Shown here: positions 10,542 through 19,185 of the stretch, piece after piece
How positions within the stretch are numbered: position 1 is the stretch's first letter
Layout: the number at the start of each line of letters is the position of its first letter
Origin: an uncultured Eubacteriales bacterium
GTDB lineage: Bacteria > Bacillota > Clostridia > Christensenellales > CAG-314
Direction: 5' to 3'
Length of the DNA stretch: 64,000 nucleotides
Assembly (NCBI GenBank): GCA_949289125.1
Contig: CASEME010000020.1
Location: forward strand, 24,552-88,551
Made by a program: the position numbers and the translations under genes
The notes under the pieces: generated by a model
Told to the model about the DNA's origin: nothing
The model's input: only the letters and a program-made list of their open reading frames with translations
Databases searched by the model: none

Positions 10542-10655
10542 TACAATATTTAACAGTAACCCCAAATTGCATTTTTTTGCAATGGTATGAAACATAGCAT
10601 TGCTGTTGCTTTTTTGCGCATTTCAATACAATTATTGCCACAGTACTGACTGCTA

Positions 10656-10684
10656 TTGATAATTTGCAATGTTTGTGCTACAAT
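10656..10684 (+). promoter_or_regulatory. Promoter of lipoprotein gene
   Basis: TTGATA, 17-bp spacer, TACAAT. The RBS AAAGGAGG follows at 10691, 6 bp before the ATG. Confidence 0.75.
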
Positions 10685-10703
10685 TTGAATAAAGGAGGTT
10701 GCT

Positions 10704-11759
10704 ATGAAAAAACTACTTGCTATATTTTCAATACTTGTTTGCATTTGTGTGTCAATGACTTTACTGGTTGCATGCAACAACAATACCCCACCCACAACGG
10801 AAAAACAGACTTACACCATTACTGCAACTAATGGCACCAATTACACAATACAAGCCCCTGAACAAGCCAAGGAAGGGGAAACAGTAACACTTACTGTCAA
10901 AGCAACAGACGCCATTACCAACATTGAGTCGGTCAAAGCCAACGATACATTGTGTACAGTAGGTACTAACAGCAAATATACTTTTGTAATGCCCTCTGCC
11001 AACGTCACAGTAACTGTCACAACAGGCTATGTTCAGACAGAAGTACTGACGGACGACGTACTTAGCTGGCGAAGCAACACACCGTCGCAAATTGCCAAAG
11101 CTCAACAAGGTGATGAGTCTTGGGCAAGGCAGATTGTGTACTTTGATTTTGCCGAGTATCGAAACGTCAAAAACGGCGGCGAAGTAGTTGTTACTTCACT
11201 CAACCCCGACATCATACCGCAAGAGGCACTATCTACACCCTATCTGCACACGGTGGATACAGCCAACGGATTTTGCGACTATGGCTCTTTTGAAATAGCA
11301 TTGGGCAAAGTATCCACAGGCACTGCCTACATTGCACTGCACGCTGTAAGCGGCACAACACCGTCAATAGACGCTACTATTATCAAAAAAATTGAAGTGG
11401 TCAACTATGGCGAAGTAGAAGTAACTACTTGGGAGGAAACAGTGACCATTGACTTGTCCAACATATTTGACGACTACCAAAACATCAATATATCTATATC
11501 GGACAGTGACTATCAATACGGCACAACAAGCAATACAGTCAATATTGTTGCAGACAAAGCAACAGTAGCAGTGCCCATTAAGTATGTGGTCGGACACGCT
11601 TACAATGTAACCGTATATATTGAAAATTCGGGAAGCGGCAGCAATATTCAGTTTTTTGACCTCAACGAAGTAGTAACGGCAAATGCATCCTATGTTGACG
11701 GAATGCTCACATTTACACTAATAGGACAAAATATCACACTAACAGTACAACCGCTTTAA
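10704..11759 (+). CDS. Secreted lipoprotein with InlB-B-like repeat
   Basis: 351 residues. A type II signal peptide ends in the lipobox LLVAC with Cys at ~24, so it is anchored in the outer leaflet of the membrane. Residues ~34-110 (YTITATNGTNYTIQAPEQA ... YTFVMPSANVTVTV) match the divergent InlB B-repeat type of beta domain. The remaining ~240 residues are Thr/Asn-rich and beta-predicted, and I recognise no enzyme motif. It is monocistronic with its own promoter and terminator. A surface-binding or scaffold role is inferred only. Confidence 0.82.
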   Translation: MKKLLAIFSILVCICVSMTLLVACNNNTPPTTEKQTYTITATNGTNYTIQAPEQAKEGETVTLTVKATDAITNIESVKANDTLCTVGTNSKYTFVMPSANVTVTVTTGYVQTEVLTDDVLSWRSNTPSQIAKAQQGDESWARQIVYFDFAEYRNVKNGGEVVVTSLNPDIIPQEALSTPYLHTVDTANGFCDYGSFEIALGKVSTGTAYIALHAVSGTTPSIDATIIKKIEVVNYGEVEVTTWEETVTIDLSNIFDDYQNINISISDSDYQYGTTSNTVNIVADKATVAVPIKYVVGHAYNVTVYIENSGSGSNIQFFDLNEVVTANASYVDGMLTFTLIGQNITLTVQPL

Positions 11760-11835
11760 TTAGTATATTGACACTGCGTGACTGACAAACACATATTAAC
11801 TTTGATACTTCAACTACAATACTATATACAACAAC

Positions 11836-11879
11836 ACAACGAGTTGAACCCAATGCGTCCAACTCGTTGTTGTTTTTTT
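11836..11879 (+). terminator. Rho-independent terminator after lipoprotein
   Basis: The stem CAACGAGTTG / CAACTCGTTG (11838-11847 with 11860-11869) is followed by TTGTTTTTTT. Confidence 0.88.
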
Positions 11880-11975
11880 GTACCTCAATTTACAAATTAT
11901 TTATCAGCAAACACCCACATTGTTGCACCAACTTAGCTGTTGATGCACACAAGTTGGCAACAATTAGCTATCCGT

Positions 11976-12887
11976 TTACTTTTTCTTCTCACTGCGACGC
12001 TTGTCGTTGATAACACCAAGTGCTTGCTCGTCAATCAAAGTTATGCCTTCCTGCTTAGCAATGTTTACCATCTGCGTCAAAGCGGCTTTGAGGAATATGC
12101 GCGGTATTTTGGTGAGCTTTGCACATGCTTCCTTAGTAAATTTTACGTTGGGATCGATGCGCTCGGCTGCATAAATGACGGATATTACGTCGCCTTCCTT
12201 TGCCTGTATCTTTTCGGCTATAGGACGCTTAAATTTGGTATACCAAAAGTTGGTACTGTCACGGTATCCGTAGTCCACAGGCACAGCAGGAAAAGCACTT
12301 GCCTTGACGCCGTTGACTATTGCGTCATACTGTTTTTCTTTCATCCATATTTTGTCAATTTTAAGTATAAAGTGTGCGCCAAACTTACTGGTAATACCGT
12401 TGAAGTTGCGATAAGGCGGCTCGTAACCCTCAAGACAACCTGCCTTGTCTTTGTATGCGTCTTCCAGGCTGTCGTCCCAAGTGCACTCAAACACCTGATA
12501 TGCTTCGTCCACAATTTGCGGTCTGTCTTTGCCCAACGTGCTGTCGGACAAGGTAAATATGCAGTCTTTCATTTTTTCCGCGGTAGTTTCACCGGGGAAG
12601 CCCAAACGCACTGCCTCTTTGTAATACTTTCGGCTATCTGTAATAAAGTTGAGCGGCGCCTTTTTGGTGCGCAACAGGTTTTGTGCCGTATTGGAGCTGT
12701 TGCGTGTTTCAAGCAACATTGCGTAGTAGTCTTTGCCAGCTATGTAGTAGGGAAAACACAACGAATATGCGCCGAGATTGGTCTGTCCATCGGGGGACAC
12801 TGTGCCTATCAATATAGTAGGCATAGGAAAGAACGCCGAAGTCTGATAAAAGTTGTCTACAATTCGCAAATCTTTGAATTTTTCCAT
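11976..12887 (-). CDS. Flavin reductase-like FMN-binding protein with PCP_red-like C-terminus
   Basis: 303 residues. The N-terminal ~200 residues fit the flavin reductase-like (flavoredoxin) fold, with PMPTILIGTVSPDGQTNLG and SLCFP, as in FMN-binding proteins of anaerobes. The last ~50 residues (EACAKLTKIPRIFLKAALTQ and following ALGVINDK) resemble the small PCP_red domain found at the end of some oxidoreductases. A strong RBS AAGGAGATG precedes the ATG. A cytosolic flavoprotein is likely; electron donor and substrate are unknown. It is transcribed alone. Confidence 0.75.
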   Translation of the reverse strand: MEKFKDLRIVDNFYQTSAFFPMPTILIGTVSPDGQTNLGAYSLCFPYYIAGKDYYAMLLETRNSSNTAQNLLRTKKAPLNFITDSRKYYKEAVRLGFPGETTAEKMKDCIFTLSDSTLGKDRPQIVDEAYQVFECTWDDSLEDAYKDKAGCLEGYEPPYRNFNGITSKFGAHFILKIDKIWMKEKQYDAIVNGVKASAFPAVPVDYGYRDSTNFWYTKFKRPIAEKIQAKEGDVISVIYAAERIDPNVKFTKEACAKLTKIPRIFLKAALTQMVNIAKQEGITLIDEQALGVINDKRRSEKKK

Positions 12888-13179
12888 AATTACATCTCCT
12901 TGTGTTAATCGACTATATTATAAGACTGCATCGCTTCAAAGTCAATAGTCGCACAACAAATGCCTTATTGAGTAAACTATAGCCAATATTGCAAGCAGCA
13001 TTGCTAAATAGTATTGAGTGTGTGAGCATGCAATTACGGGGTAGCAGCAGTCCACCCAAAAAGGCAACAACTCTGTTAGCAAGTTGTCGCCTTACTCAAA
13101 CTGTAAGTGTTAAGTGTAGTATCCACATTGTACAATTTGTTATTGTCTACACTACTTGTTGACAAACGCACGTGTTTTT

Positions 13180-13368
13180 TTACTCGGTGCGTTCTATTGC
13201 CGCAACAGGGCACTGTTGCATTGCCTTTATAGCCTTTTGTTGGTGTTCGGATGCTACTTCTCCCTCTATAGCTTGCGCTTTCTCGTTGTCGTTCATAGAA
13301 AACACCTCTGGACAAGTAAGCGCACACAAGTTGCAACCTATGCAGTCTTCGTGTACTACAAATTTCAT
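13180..13368 (-). CDS. Small 4Fe-4S ferredoxin
   Basis: 62 residues. CIGCNLCALTCPEVF plus the distal QQCPVAAI gives four cysteine ligands for a single 4Fe-4S cluster, the standard low-potential ferredoxin pattern. I chose the second in-frame ATG because AGGAGG lies ~8 bp before it; the first ATG would be only 2 bp from the RBS. It is probably a soluble electron carrier and appears monocistronic. Confidence 0.9.
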   Translation of the reverse strand: MKFVVHEDCIGCNLCALTCPEVFSMNDNEKAQAIEGEVASEHQQKAIKAMQQCPVAAIERTE

Positions 13369-13737
13369 ATCCATTACCTCCTTATTACTATTATTATCAT
13401 ACAACAACCTGTCTATTACTTCAACAGAAATACGGCAAAACTTATGCAAAAAACATTGTTGCTGTAGCATCAACTTTATCATTTGAACGACTGTTGCACA
13501 TGCACTCTATTGCAAGCATCGTATTGACTGTAACACAACTACGTGCCACCTTACACTTGTTGCAAAGCTACATAGGTGCATTGACAACTACACACCTCAT
13601 TTAGTATAATGCTGACATATAAAAGTGCAACAAATAGCAAACTGTTTGCAAAGGCAAGGTGTGCCACACTAACATTACGCACCACACACCGCAACGACAT
13701 GCCTATCAACGTTGTTGACAAAGGGGGGACACTGACA

Positions 13738-14253
13738 ATGAAAGTAAACAACATAGATGTATCCTTAAGTTTGGGACAACTGTTGCACAAAAAACACTTT
13801 GTTACACTGTACTTAGGTATGGCGGTAAGTTTGTTGTTTCCGACAATTACTATTGCGCTTTTCTTTTTCCCACAAATTATCAGCGACAACCAACTGTTGT
13901 ATGCACTGATTACAGGCAACATTATTTTTGTTAGTTTCTTTTGTGTTTTGGTGTATGTAAAGGTAAAAGACACAAAGATAAAAAAAACCGTAACTATATG
14001 GTTAGAAGATGCAATACAGTTGCAAGCACATTGCAAAAAAGTAGACCAAATAATGGCAGGCATGCAACCCAAAGCAGTCAAAATCAAAGTAACGTTCAAA
14101 TTGGACGACAAAGCGCTTTCCAAAGTGAGCACGGCAAAAGTATTTGGCGGACAAAGCGGATACCTTGGCACGTTTACAAAGTACGCCGACAAAGATGTTG
14201 TCATTTTGTATTCGCCTCGATATGACGAAGTACTTATTGTAAAAGAGTGTTGA
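13738..14253 (+). CDS. Two-TM protein of unknown family with KVFGG motif
   Basis: 171 residues starting at ATG 13738, with AAAGGGGGG about 10 bp upstream. Two TM segments lie at ~20-45 and ~55-78, followed by a ~95-residue cytosolic domain with KVTFKLDDK, KVFGGQSGYLGTFTKYADK and VVILYSPRYDEVLIVK. I do not recognise the family. A truncated paralogue at 50149-50520 shares the KVFGG--GY--F-KYAD block. It is followed by a YcxB-like gene in the same direction. Confidence 0.7.
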   Translation: MKVNNIDVSLSLGQLLHKKHFVTLYLGMAVSLLFPTITIALFFFPQIISDNQLLYALITGNIIFVSFFCVLVYVKVKDTKIKKTVTIWLEDAIQLQAHCKKVDQIMAGMQPKAVKIKVTFKLDDKALSKVSTAKVFGGQSGYLGTFTKYADKDVVILYSPRYDEVLIVKEC

Positions 14254-14370
14254 TAGACATTACAGCGTATGCTTGTAGCAATTATTTGTTGTAGCATACT
14301 GTTGCAATATTGAGTATTCAACAGCAATAAAATTGTGTTGACAATAGCACAAATAGGGGGCGACAAAGAC

Positions 14371-14846
14371 GTGATTATATTCAGTGGCGAATATTCGCAA
14401 AGCAGTAAACAGTATTTGCTCAAAATACTTGCCAAAGGTGCACTAATAAGCACCCTCATCACCACCATAATTTTTACGGCAGTAATAATTGCATTGGCAA
14501 TAATATACGACATGTGGATACTTACCGTTTTTATAGGTATTTTAGTTTTGTTTAATGTCGCTATCCCCATCAATATACTCAAATTCAACCAACAAAAAAC
14601 TTATGATAGTATGTTGCCCTACAAAGTCAGCGTCAACGTCAACGGAGATATCTTTGCACAGTTCAACGAGCAAGATGTGTCAAAGTGCAAAAGGACGTCA
14701 AAAAGATAATTGGCGCCCACGGATGCTACTATATTGTTTTCAAATTTCCCAAACAGCGCAATATACTTTGCCAAAAAGATGCAATAATAGAAGGCACTAT
14801 CCAACAATTTGAAAGTCTATTTGCCGACAAGATAGTAGGCAAATAA
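14371..14846 (+). pseudogene. YcxB-family-like membrane protein, single-base frameshift
   Basis: Start GTG 14371 with AGGGGG 10 bp upstream; the product begins MIIFSGEYSQSSKQY, typical of YcxB-like proteins. Two TM segments (residues ~20-65) precede a domain read first in one frame to about 14685 and then in the -1 frame: QKDVKKIIGAHGCYYIVF, FPKQRNILCQKDAIIEG and FADKIVGK, ending TAA 14844-14846. The first frame stops at 14709. One missing G in CAAAGTGC (14681-14688) explains the break. Function unknown; it pairs with the preceding 2TM gene. Confidence 0.72.
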
Positions 14847-14953
14847 TTTTCCGCACCCTTGATAAATTGCCGTTGTCACAATTACCACCACTGCAACCAC
14901 CTGCCCACAATTATTAACAAACATAATTTTGCACACTGCCACTATAAAGCAAC

Positions 14954-14986
14954 AAAAAAGACACCCTGTTGAGGGTGTCTTTTTCT
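14954..14986. terminator. Bidirectional rho-independent terminator
   Basis: The stem AAAAAGACACCCT / AGGGTGTCTTTTT lies between convergent genes, with A and T runs on both sides. Confidence 0.9.
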
Positions 14987-15049
14987 ATCACTGTGACTTA
15001 CTAAGCAAGCCACGCTATGGCGGAGAGCCTTTGACGTAAATCGAACAAG

Positions 15050-15628
15050 TTATTGCGAAAACTCGATCGCTAGTCTTTCCGATAAATCAGAAAGAGATTT
15101 TATCAAACCCAGATTGCTATATTCAAAGCTTTGCGTTATGGCATCCCACTTCATAAATCCAAGACAGTGTTCACACACTTTTTCATTCACTATAGTTTTT
15201 ATATGTGATAAATGGGTTTCCGATGATAAAATTTGAGAAAGTCTTGTACTTGCCCCATTATTGATATTAAGCAACAAACCATATTTTGCTCCAGATACCA
15301 GACAATATCCAACAAGTTGTGACCATTCTTTTAAACCAACACTTGGCATTAATTTTACTTCAAGAATTAATATTTGAAATTTATTGCCGTCTGTAACCAA
15401 TGCAAAAATATCAAGATTGAGGGGGCAAACATTCTGTACAAATTTTGAGGCACAAGAACATTTTTCTGGATTATCGTTAATTATTTGATTTAATTTTGCT
15501 TTTAACTCACCGATTCCCCAAAAAACACTTAATTCTCTATTGCATATAGAACGAAAATTGCTTTTTAGCTGTGCTTCGATAAATTGTTGTATTTCTGGAT
15601 AATAAGAGACTTCGTTTTTCTTAATCAT
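15050..15628 (-). CDS. PD-(D/E)XK-like nuclease, third gene of an R-M operon
   Basis: 192 residues. Start ATG 15628 overlaps the preceding stop codon (ATGATTAA). The core LDIFALVTDGNKFQILILEVK fits a PD-(D/E)XK motif: Asp in a strand, ~16 residues, then E-V-K. Further blocks are LKEWSQLVGYCLVSGAKYG and a CEHC pair. Such domains are the commonest restriction nuclease core. Its place after a C5 methyltransferase and a LAGLIDADG-like protein makes it the likely cleavage subunit. Base use is AT-richer than in the flanking genes, consistent with transfer. Confidence 0.68.
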   Translation of the reverse strand: MIKKNEVSYYPEIQQFIEAQLKSNFRSICNRELSVFWGIGELKAKLNQIINDNPEKCSCASKFVQNVCPLNLDIFALVTDGNKFQILILEVKLMPSVGLKEWSQLVGYCLVSGAKYGLLLNINNGASTRLSQILSSETHLSHIKTIVNEKVCEHCLGFMKWDAITQSFEYSNLGLIKSLSDLSERLAIEFSQ

Positions 15629-17012
15629 TTTGCAAGTCCTCCAGTGTAATCGGTCTAACAACCATTTTATATGCATTCTCTGATGAAAAAGAGACGAGTC
15701 TTGAATACACGCGAGGATTAACAGGCCCTACCAGAGCACTCCTATCTATACCTTTAATAATCAACGGAGTCAACAAATCAGGGCGTTTTATTTCAACTGT
15801 AAGAGTACCATTCGATAAAATATGCTTATTTATCAGATCAATATAATTCCCTTTAATTCGAGTCCCGTTTAGTTCATCGTTATTTGCGATGACATACGCC
15901 ACACCTTGAAGGATTTCCAGTATAGGATATCCACATGAATTATTATTGCCATACATTAATGTTGATTTGTTGTTTTCATAAATACTGAGTAACTCAGAAA
16001 CATGAAGATTAAAAGTCTCATAATTTCGTTCTGAATACAGGGTCGTCTCGTTTATTATTTTCTCAATTCGCTGTGTTGTTTCCTTGCATAATATAGGAAA
16101 TGGATTAATGTATTCTCCCACCCGAGCAAAGCATTCACATATTTTGTCATAAGGCGCATGTTCGCAACCTAAAACCGCGCAAAAATGACGATTATGCAAA
16201 TAATGTCCGCCTTTTATTATCTCTGGTAAACGAGCATCATTTTCGCCTTTATGTATCGTAGAGGGTGATATATTCATAGAGCGCGTCTCGCATATTTCTG
16301 CCTTATGCGTTTGATGTTGCAATGCTCGATTTTCAATCGATGTTTCTGCCTTTGTTCTGAACGCAAAAGCACCGAATTGTGCATATTGATCCAGTAAGAT
16401 TCTTAATTTAAATCCTTTACACCAAGTATCATAAAATGGATTTTTTGTGCTATGAATATTTGGGTGATTCCATATAACTTGATCAGGAATGCAATTTATA
16501 CTATAAAGCAGATGACATAAGTTGCACACAAATTTATAATTAAACCCTTTTATCTCAAAAGAAATAATTTGATGCTCATCTGTAAATCTCCTATGTGTCT
16601 TTGCCATACTGCCAATTGTATCTGCAATACCAGCAATAAATCTCCTTTTAAGATTTACATCAACTAAATCTTGTATAAGAAGAGTTATGTCTGCTTTGCC
16701 TCGTAGTTCGCCCTCACATTCAATGCCATAATGCGCAAAATCTTCTTTTAAAGCCGTTGTATCGCCTTCGCACAAAATGGTCCATGTTCCTTTAGGTGTT
16801 GTTTCATATTGAATAGATAAATTATAAACAGCTCTAAACATTTGACCAACTTTCATCAAAATATCTCTAGCTATCTGACCGGCTCTTTGAGGATTTTCTA
16901 TATAAGATCCCCATTTGTTATAAGGAAGTTTAATTCTAAATACATCTTCGGCATTGCCGAAGATTCCACCTCCAATGATTATACCTAATAGATATGCTTT
17001 ATCAGTATTCAA
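15621..17012 (-). CDS. LAGLIDADG-like protein of R-M operon
   Basis: 463 residues from TTG 17012, which overlaps the TGA of the methyltransferase gene; AAGGAG lies 10 bp upstream. Two motifs resemble the LAGLIDADG helices: AYLLGIIIGGGIFG (residues ~6-19) and RRFIAGIADTIGSM (~123-136). The acidic residue at position 8 of each motif, needed for cleavage in homing endonucleases, is Gly and Ile here, so this copy may bind DNA without cutting it. A Cys cluster (CAVLGCEH...CEC, ~280-300) may bind zinc. The C-terminal ~150 residues are unassigned. I infer a target-recognition role for a restriction complex. Confidence 0.6.
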   Translation of the reverse strand: MNTDKAYLLGIIIGGGIFGNAEDVFRIKLPYNKWGSYIENPQRAGQIARDILMKVGQMFRAVYNLSIQYETTPKGTWTILCEGDTTALKEDFAHYGIECEGELRGKADITLLIQDLVDVNLKRRFIAGIADTIGSMAKTHRRFTDEHQIISFEIKGFNYKFVCNLCHLLYSINCIPDQVIWNHPNIHSTKNPFYDTWCKGFKLRILLDQYAQFGAFAFRTKAETSIENRALQHQTHKAEICETRSMNISPSTIHKGENDARLPEIIKGGHYLHNRHFCAVLGCEHAPYDKICECFARVGEYINPFPILCKETTQRIEKIINETTLYSERNYETFNLHVSELLSIYENNKSTLMYGNNNSCGYPILEILQGVAYVIANNDELNGTRIKGNYIDLINKHILSNGTLTVEIKRPDLLTPLIIKGIDRSALVGPVNPRVYSRLVSFSSENAYKMVVRPITLEDLQND

Positions 17013-18262
17013 AATATAGATTCTCCTTCTAAAAAAATTTGGTCCATGATTGCAGAAGCTATATTATATGCCAATATCACAGGAACAGCATTACCAATAA
17101 CTTTATACATTGCAGTTATATTGCGAGTAGTGTCTGTAATAAATTTATAAGAATCTGGAAATGTCTGAATTCGTGCAACCTCGCGCACAGTAAATCTTCT
17201 ATTTTCAGTAGGATGGATAATTCCACAGTTCTCAGGCTGAGCAGAAGCAGTTATCGTTCCACTAATCTCATCACGAGAAAATCTACGATAAAATTTTGGT
17301 GAATGATATTTTTTCATATTATCTCGTATTTTTTTAAATCTTGGAGCCAAATGTTCATATGGAACATCTTTCCAAGAGCCACCCTCAGGGATAAATTTTA
17401 CCATTTCCAATGCCTGTGGTGAGAATGGCCATGCAACATTATTGTCTATATCTTCTGGAATTGTCAAAATATTTTTTAATGTTAGACCTTCACGACTCAT
17501 TTTTGCAGGAAAAATAAAAGTTTTATTTAAATCCTTTCTTACTCCAACAAACAATACTCTTTGTCGATTTTGTGGTACACCATAATCAGCTGCATTCAGC
17601 AATTGATAAACCACATTATAGCCAATCCCATTCATTACAGAAAGATCTTCAACAATAACATCAGCAAGATTTCTACCATCAATATATTTACTTGACAAAA
17701 GACCTTTAACATTTTCAAAAACAATTACTTTGGGCATCTTTTTCTTAATTATACGCAGGCACTCTTTATAAAGCATTCCGCGAGAATCATGAACACCCTT
17801 TCTATTTCCTGCATTTGAAAATGGTTGACATGGAAAACCTGCAGTCAATATATCGCCATTAGGTATATCGTCCTCGTTTACAGACAGAATGTTATTAGGA
17901 TCAATTTCTCCCAGATTTAATTTATAAATAGCTTGTGCATCTGAATCAAAATCATTAGCCCAAACAATATTAAATCCTGCCTTTTTAAATCCATAATCCA
18001 TGCCTCCGCAACCAGCGAACAATGATATTAATTTTGGTGAGCTATCACCAAATTTCTTAGGCGTATGCAAAGTAGATGCAATAACTGTCCTGTTGGATTT
18101 TGATTTAATATAATCTTCTATATCACAAAAGCGTATTCTTAAAGAACGATTACCTAATTTAGAGGCTGGCAATATACCATTAGTGATTAACCTTCGGATC
18201 GTTTTCTCTGATAACTGCAAATAAGAAGCGGTTTGTGCAACTGTTAGTAATTCTAAATTCAT
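17009..18262 (-). CDS. C5-cytosine DNA methyltransferase with N-terminal excisionase-type HTH
   Basis: 417 residues from ATG 18262 (GAGG 9 bp upstream). Residues ~1-50 are an excisionase/MerR-like HTH (LTVAQTASYLQLSEKTIRRL). The rest has the C5 methyltransferase motifs in order: I FAGCGGMDYGF, IV GFPCQPFSNAG with catalytic Cys, VI ENVKGL, VIII QNRQRV, X IGNAVP. It methylates cosubstrate-bound cytosine in a host-protecting site; the specificity region lies between motifs VIII and IX. The HTH may let it repress its own operon or recognise a second site. It is the first gene of a three-gene overlapping operon. Confidence 0.93.
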   Translation of the reverse strand: MNLELLTVAQTASYLQLSEKTIRRLITNGILPASKLGNRSLRIRFCDIEDYIKSKSNRTVIASTLHTPKKFGDSSPKLISLFAGCGGMDYGFKKAGFNIVWANDFDSDAQAIYKLNLGEIDPNNILSVNEDDIPNGDILTAGFPCQPFSNAGNRKGVHDSRGMLYKECLRIIKKKMPKVIVFENVKGLLSSKYIDGRNLADVIVEDLSVMNGIGYNVVYQLLNAADYGVPQNRQRVLFVGVRKDLNKTFIFPAKMSREGLTLKNILTIPEDIDNNVAWPFSPQALEMVKFIPEGGSWKDVPYEHLAPRFKKIRDNMKKYHSPKFYRRFSRDEISGTITASAQPENCGIIHPTENRRFTVREVARIQTFPDSYKFITDTTRNITAMYKVIGNAVPVILAYNIASAIMDQIFLEGESIF

Positions 18263-18468
18263 CTTTAACAACCTCGTAAAGTTTGTATTATACTATTGAT
18301 TATAACAAAAAAATGTTTATAAGTCAAAGTATAATAGAAAATAATGGAAATAAAAGGACAATGATGGACAATGATGTGTATCTCCAAAAGTGTTTAACTT
18401 TTGGGGTACACCCCACAATCTTAATTCATCTGAAAATTTTATTTTAAGTAGCAAATACATTTTGGCAC

Positions 18469-18535
18469 TGTGGCATGAGCTTGTCTTGGTACAAGTCGAC
18501 TCGTCTTCGCCTCGCCGAGACAAGCTCACGCCACA
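18469..18535. repeat. Imperfect 18-bp inverted repeat
   Basis: Arms TGTGGCATGAGCTTGTCT (18469-18486) and AGACAAGCTCACGCCACA (18518-18535) pair with one mismatch around a GC-richer 31-bp loop. No T run follows. It could be a structured RNA, a protein-binding site or a mobile-element end. Confidence 0.7.
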
Positions 18536-18880
18536 AAGAAATGCAAGGCAATAAGTAAAGTGAAACAATCTAAGCAAAACCACTAGTTACAAAGAGTTTG
18601 TCAATAAATATGCAAGTGAAGAAGAAACAAATAGTAAATTAAGCTAACTAACATTGCAAAACTGCTAAAATACACCAAACAACACTTATTACAACATTAA
18701 CATTCAAGATTGTGGCAATACCAACAAACAAACGACATAATCTGCCCCCTTTTTGTCTTTCTACTGTGTGCCTTTGGGTGTAATTTCATACAAGATTTTA
18801 TAATGTTTTACAATGAGTTATTTTAAGCTTTGGATAGATAGTTGATATATATTTTACAATGTCTAAGTTGTGTATTGTAT

Positions 18881-18913
18881 AAAAAAACCTAAGTCGATAC
18901 ATTCGACTTAGGC
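18881..18913 (-). terminator. Terminator of tRNA-Ser
   Basis: The stem CCTAAGTCGA / TCGACTTAGG (18888-18897 with 18903-18912) is followed on the minus strand by seven T. Confidence 0.88.
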
Positions 18914-18921
18914 TTTTAATT

Positions 18922-19012
18922 TGGCGGAGACGGTGAGATTCGAACTCACGTGCCGAAAACTCGACAACTTGATTTCGAGTCAAGCTCGTTATGACCACTT
19001 CGATACGTCTCC
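18922..19012 (-). tRNA. tRNA-Ser (anticodon CGA)
   Basis: 91 nt including an encoded CCA. The acceptor GGAGACG pairs with CGTCTCC. The anticodon loop CTCGAAA within CTTGA/TCAAG gives CGA. A long variable arm (class II) and the T loop GTTCGAATC are present. The 3' end faces the R-M operon. Confidence 0.95.
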
Positions 19013-19185
19013 ACGCGTTACCTATATTACTACACCGCTTATCTTTTGTCAATCAATCTGTGTTATTACAATGTGCAAAAGCCATTTGTGCATAGTACTT
19101 TGCATAGTGCGACAAGTGTGTACTTTGCTATATGTTGTCAATGTATCCTTTTTTACCGCCACACAACTTATTGACTTACAGCAAA

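Larger units (their letters stand above)
18263..18921. other. Gene-free stretch between R-M operon and tRNA-Ser
   Basis: No convincing gene. It contains the R-M promoter region next to 18270-18330 and an 18-bp-arm inverted repeat at 18469-18535; the right end is the tRNA-Ser terminator. The rest is AT-rich with no readable signal. Confidence 0.6.

Noticed and set aside
11940..12908. 322-codon plus-strand open frame
   Set aside because: Antisense to the flavin-reductase-like gene, no RBS, low-complexity composition.
13369..13482. N-terminal extension of the ferredoxin
   Set aside because: The longer start lacks an RBS and adds residues unlike any ferredoxin; the AGGAGG site supports the short form.
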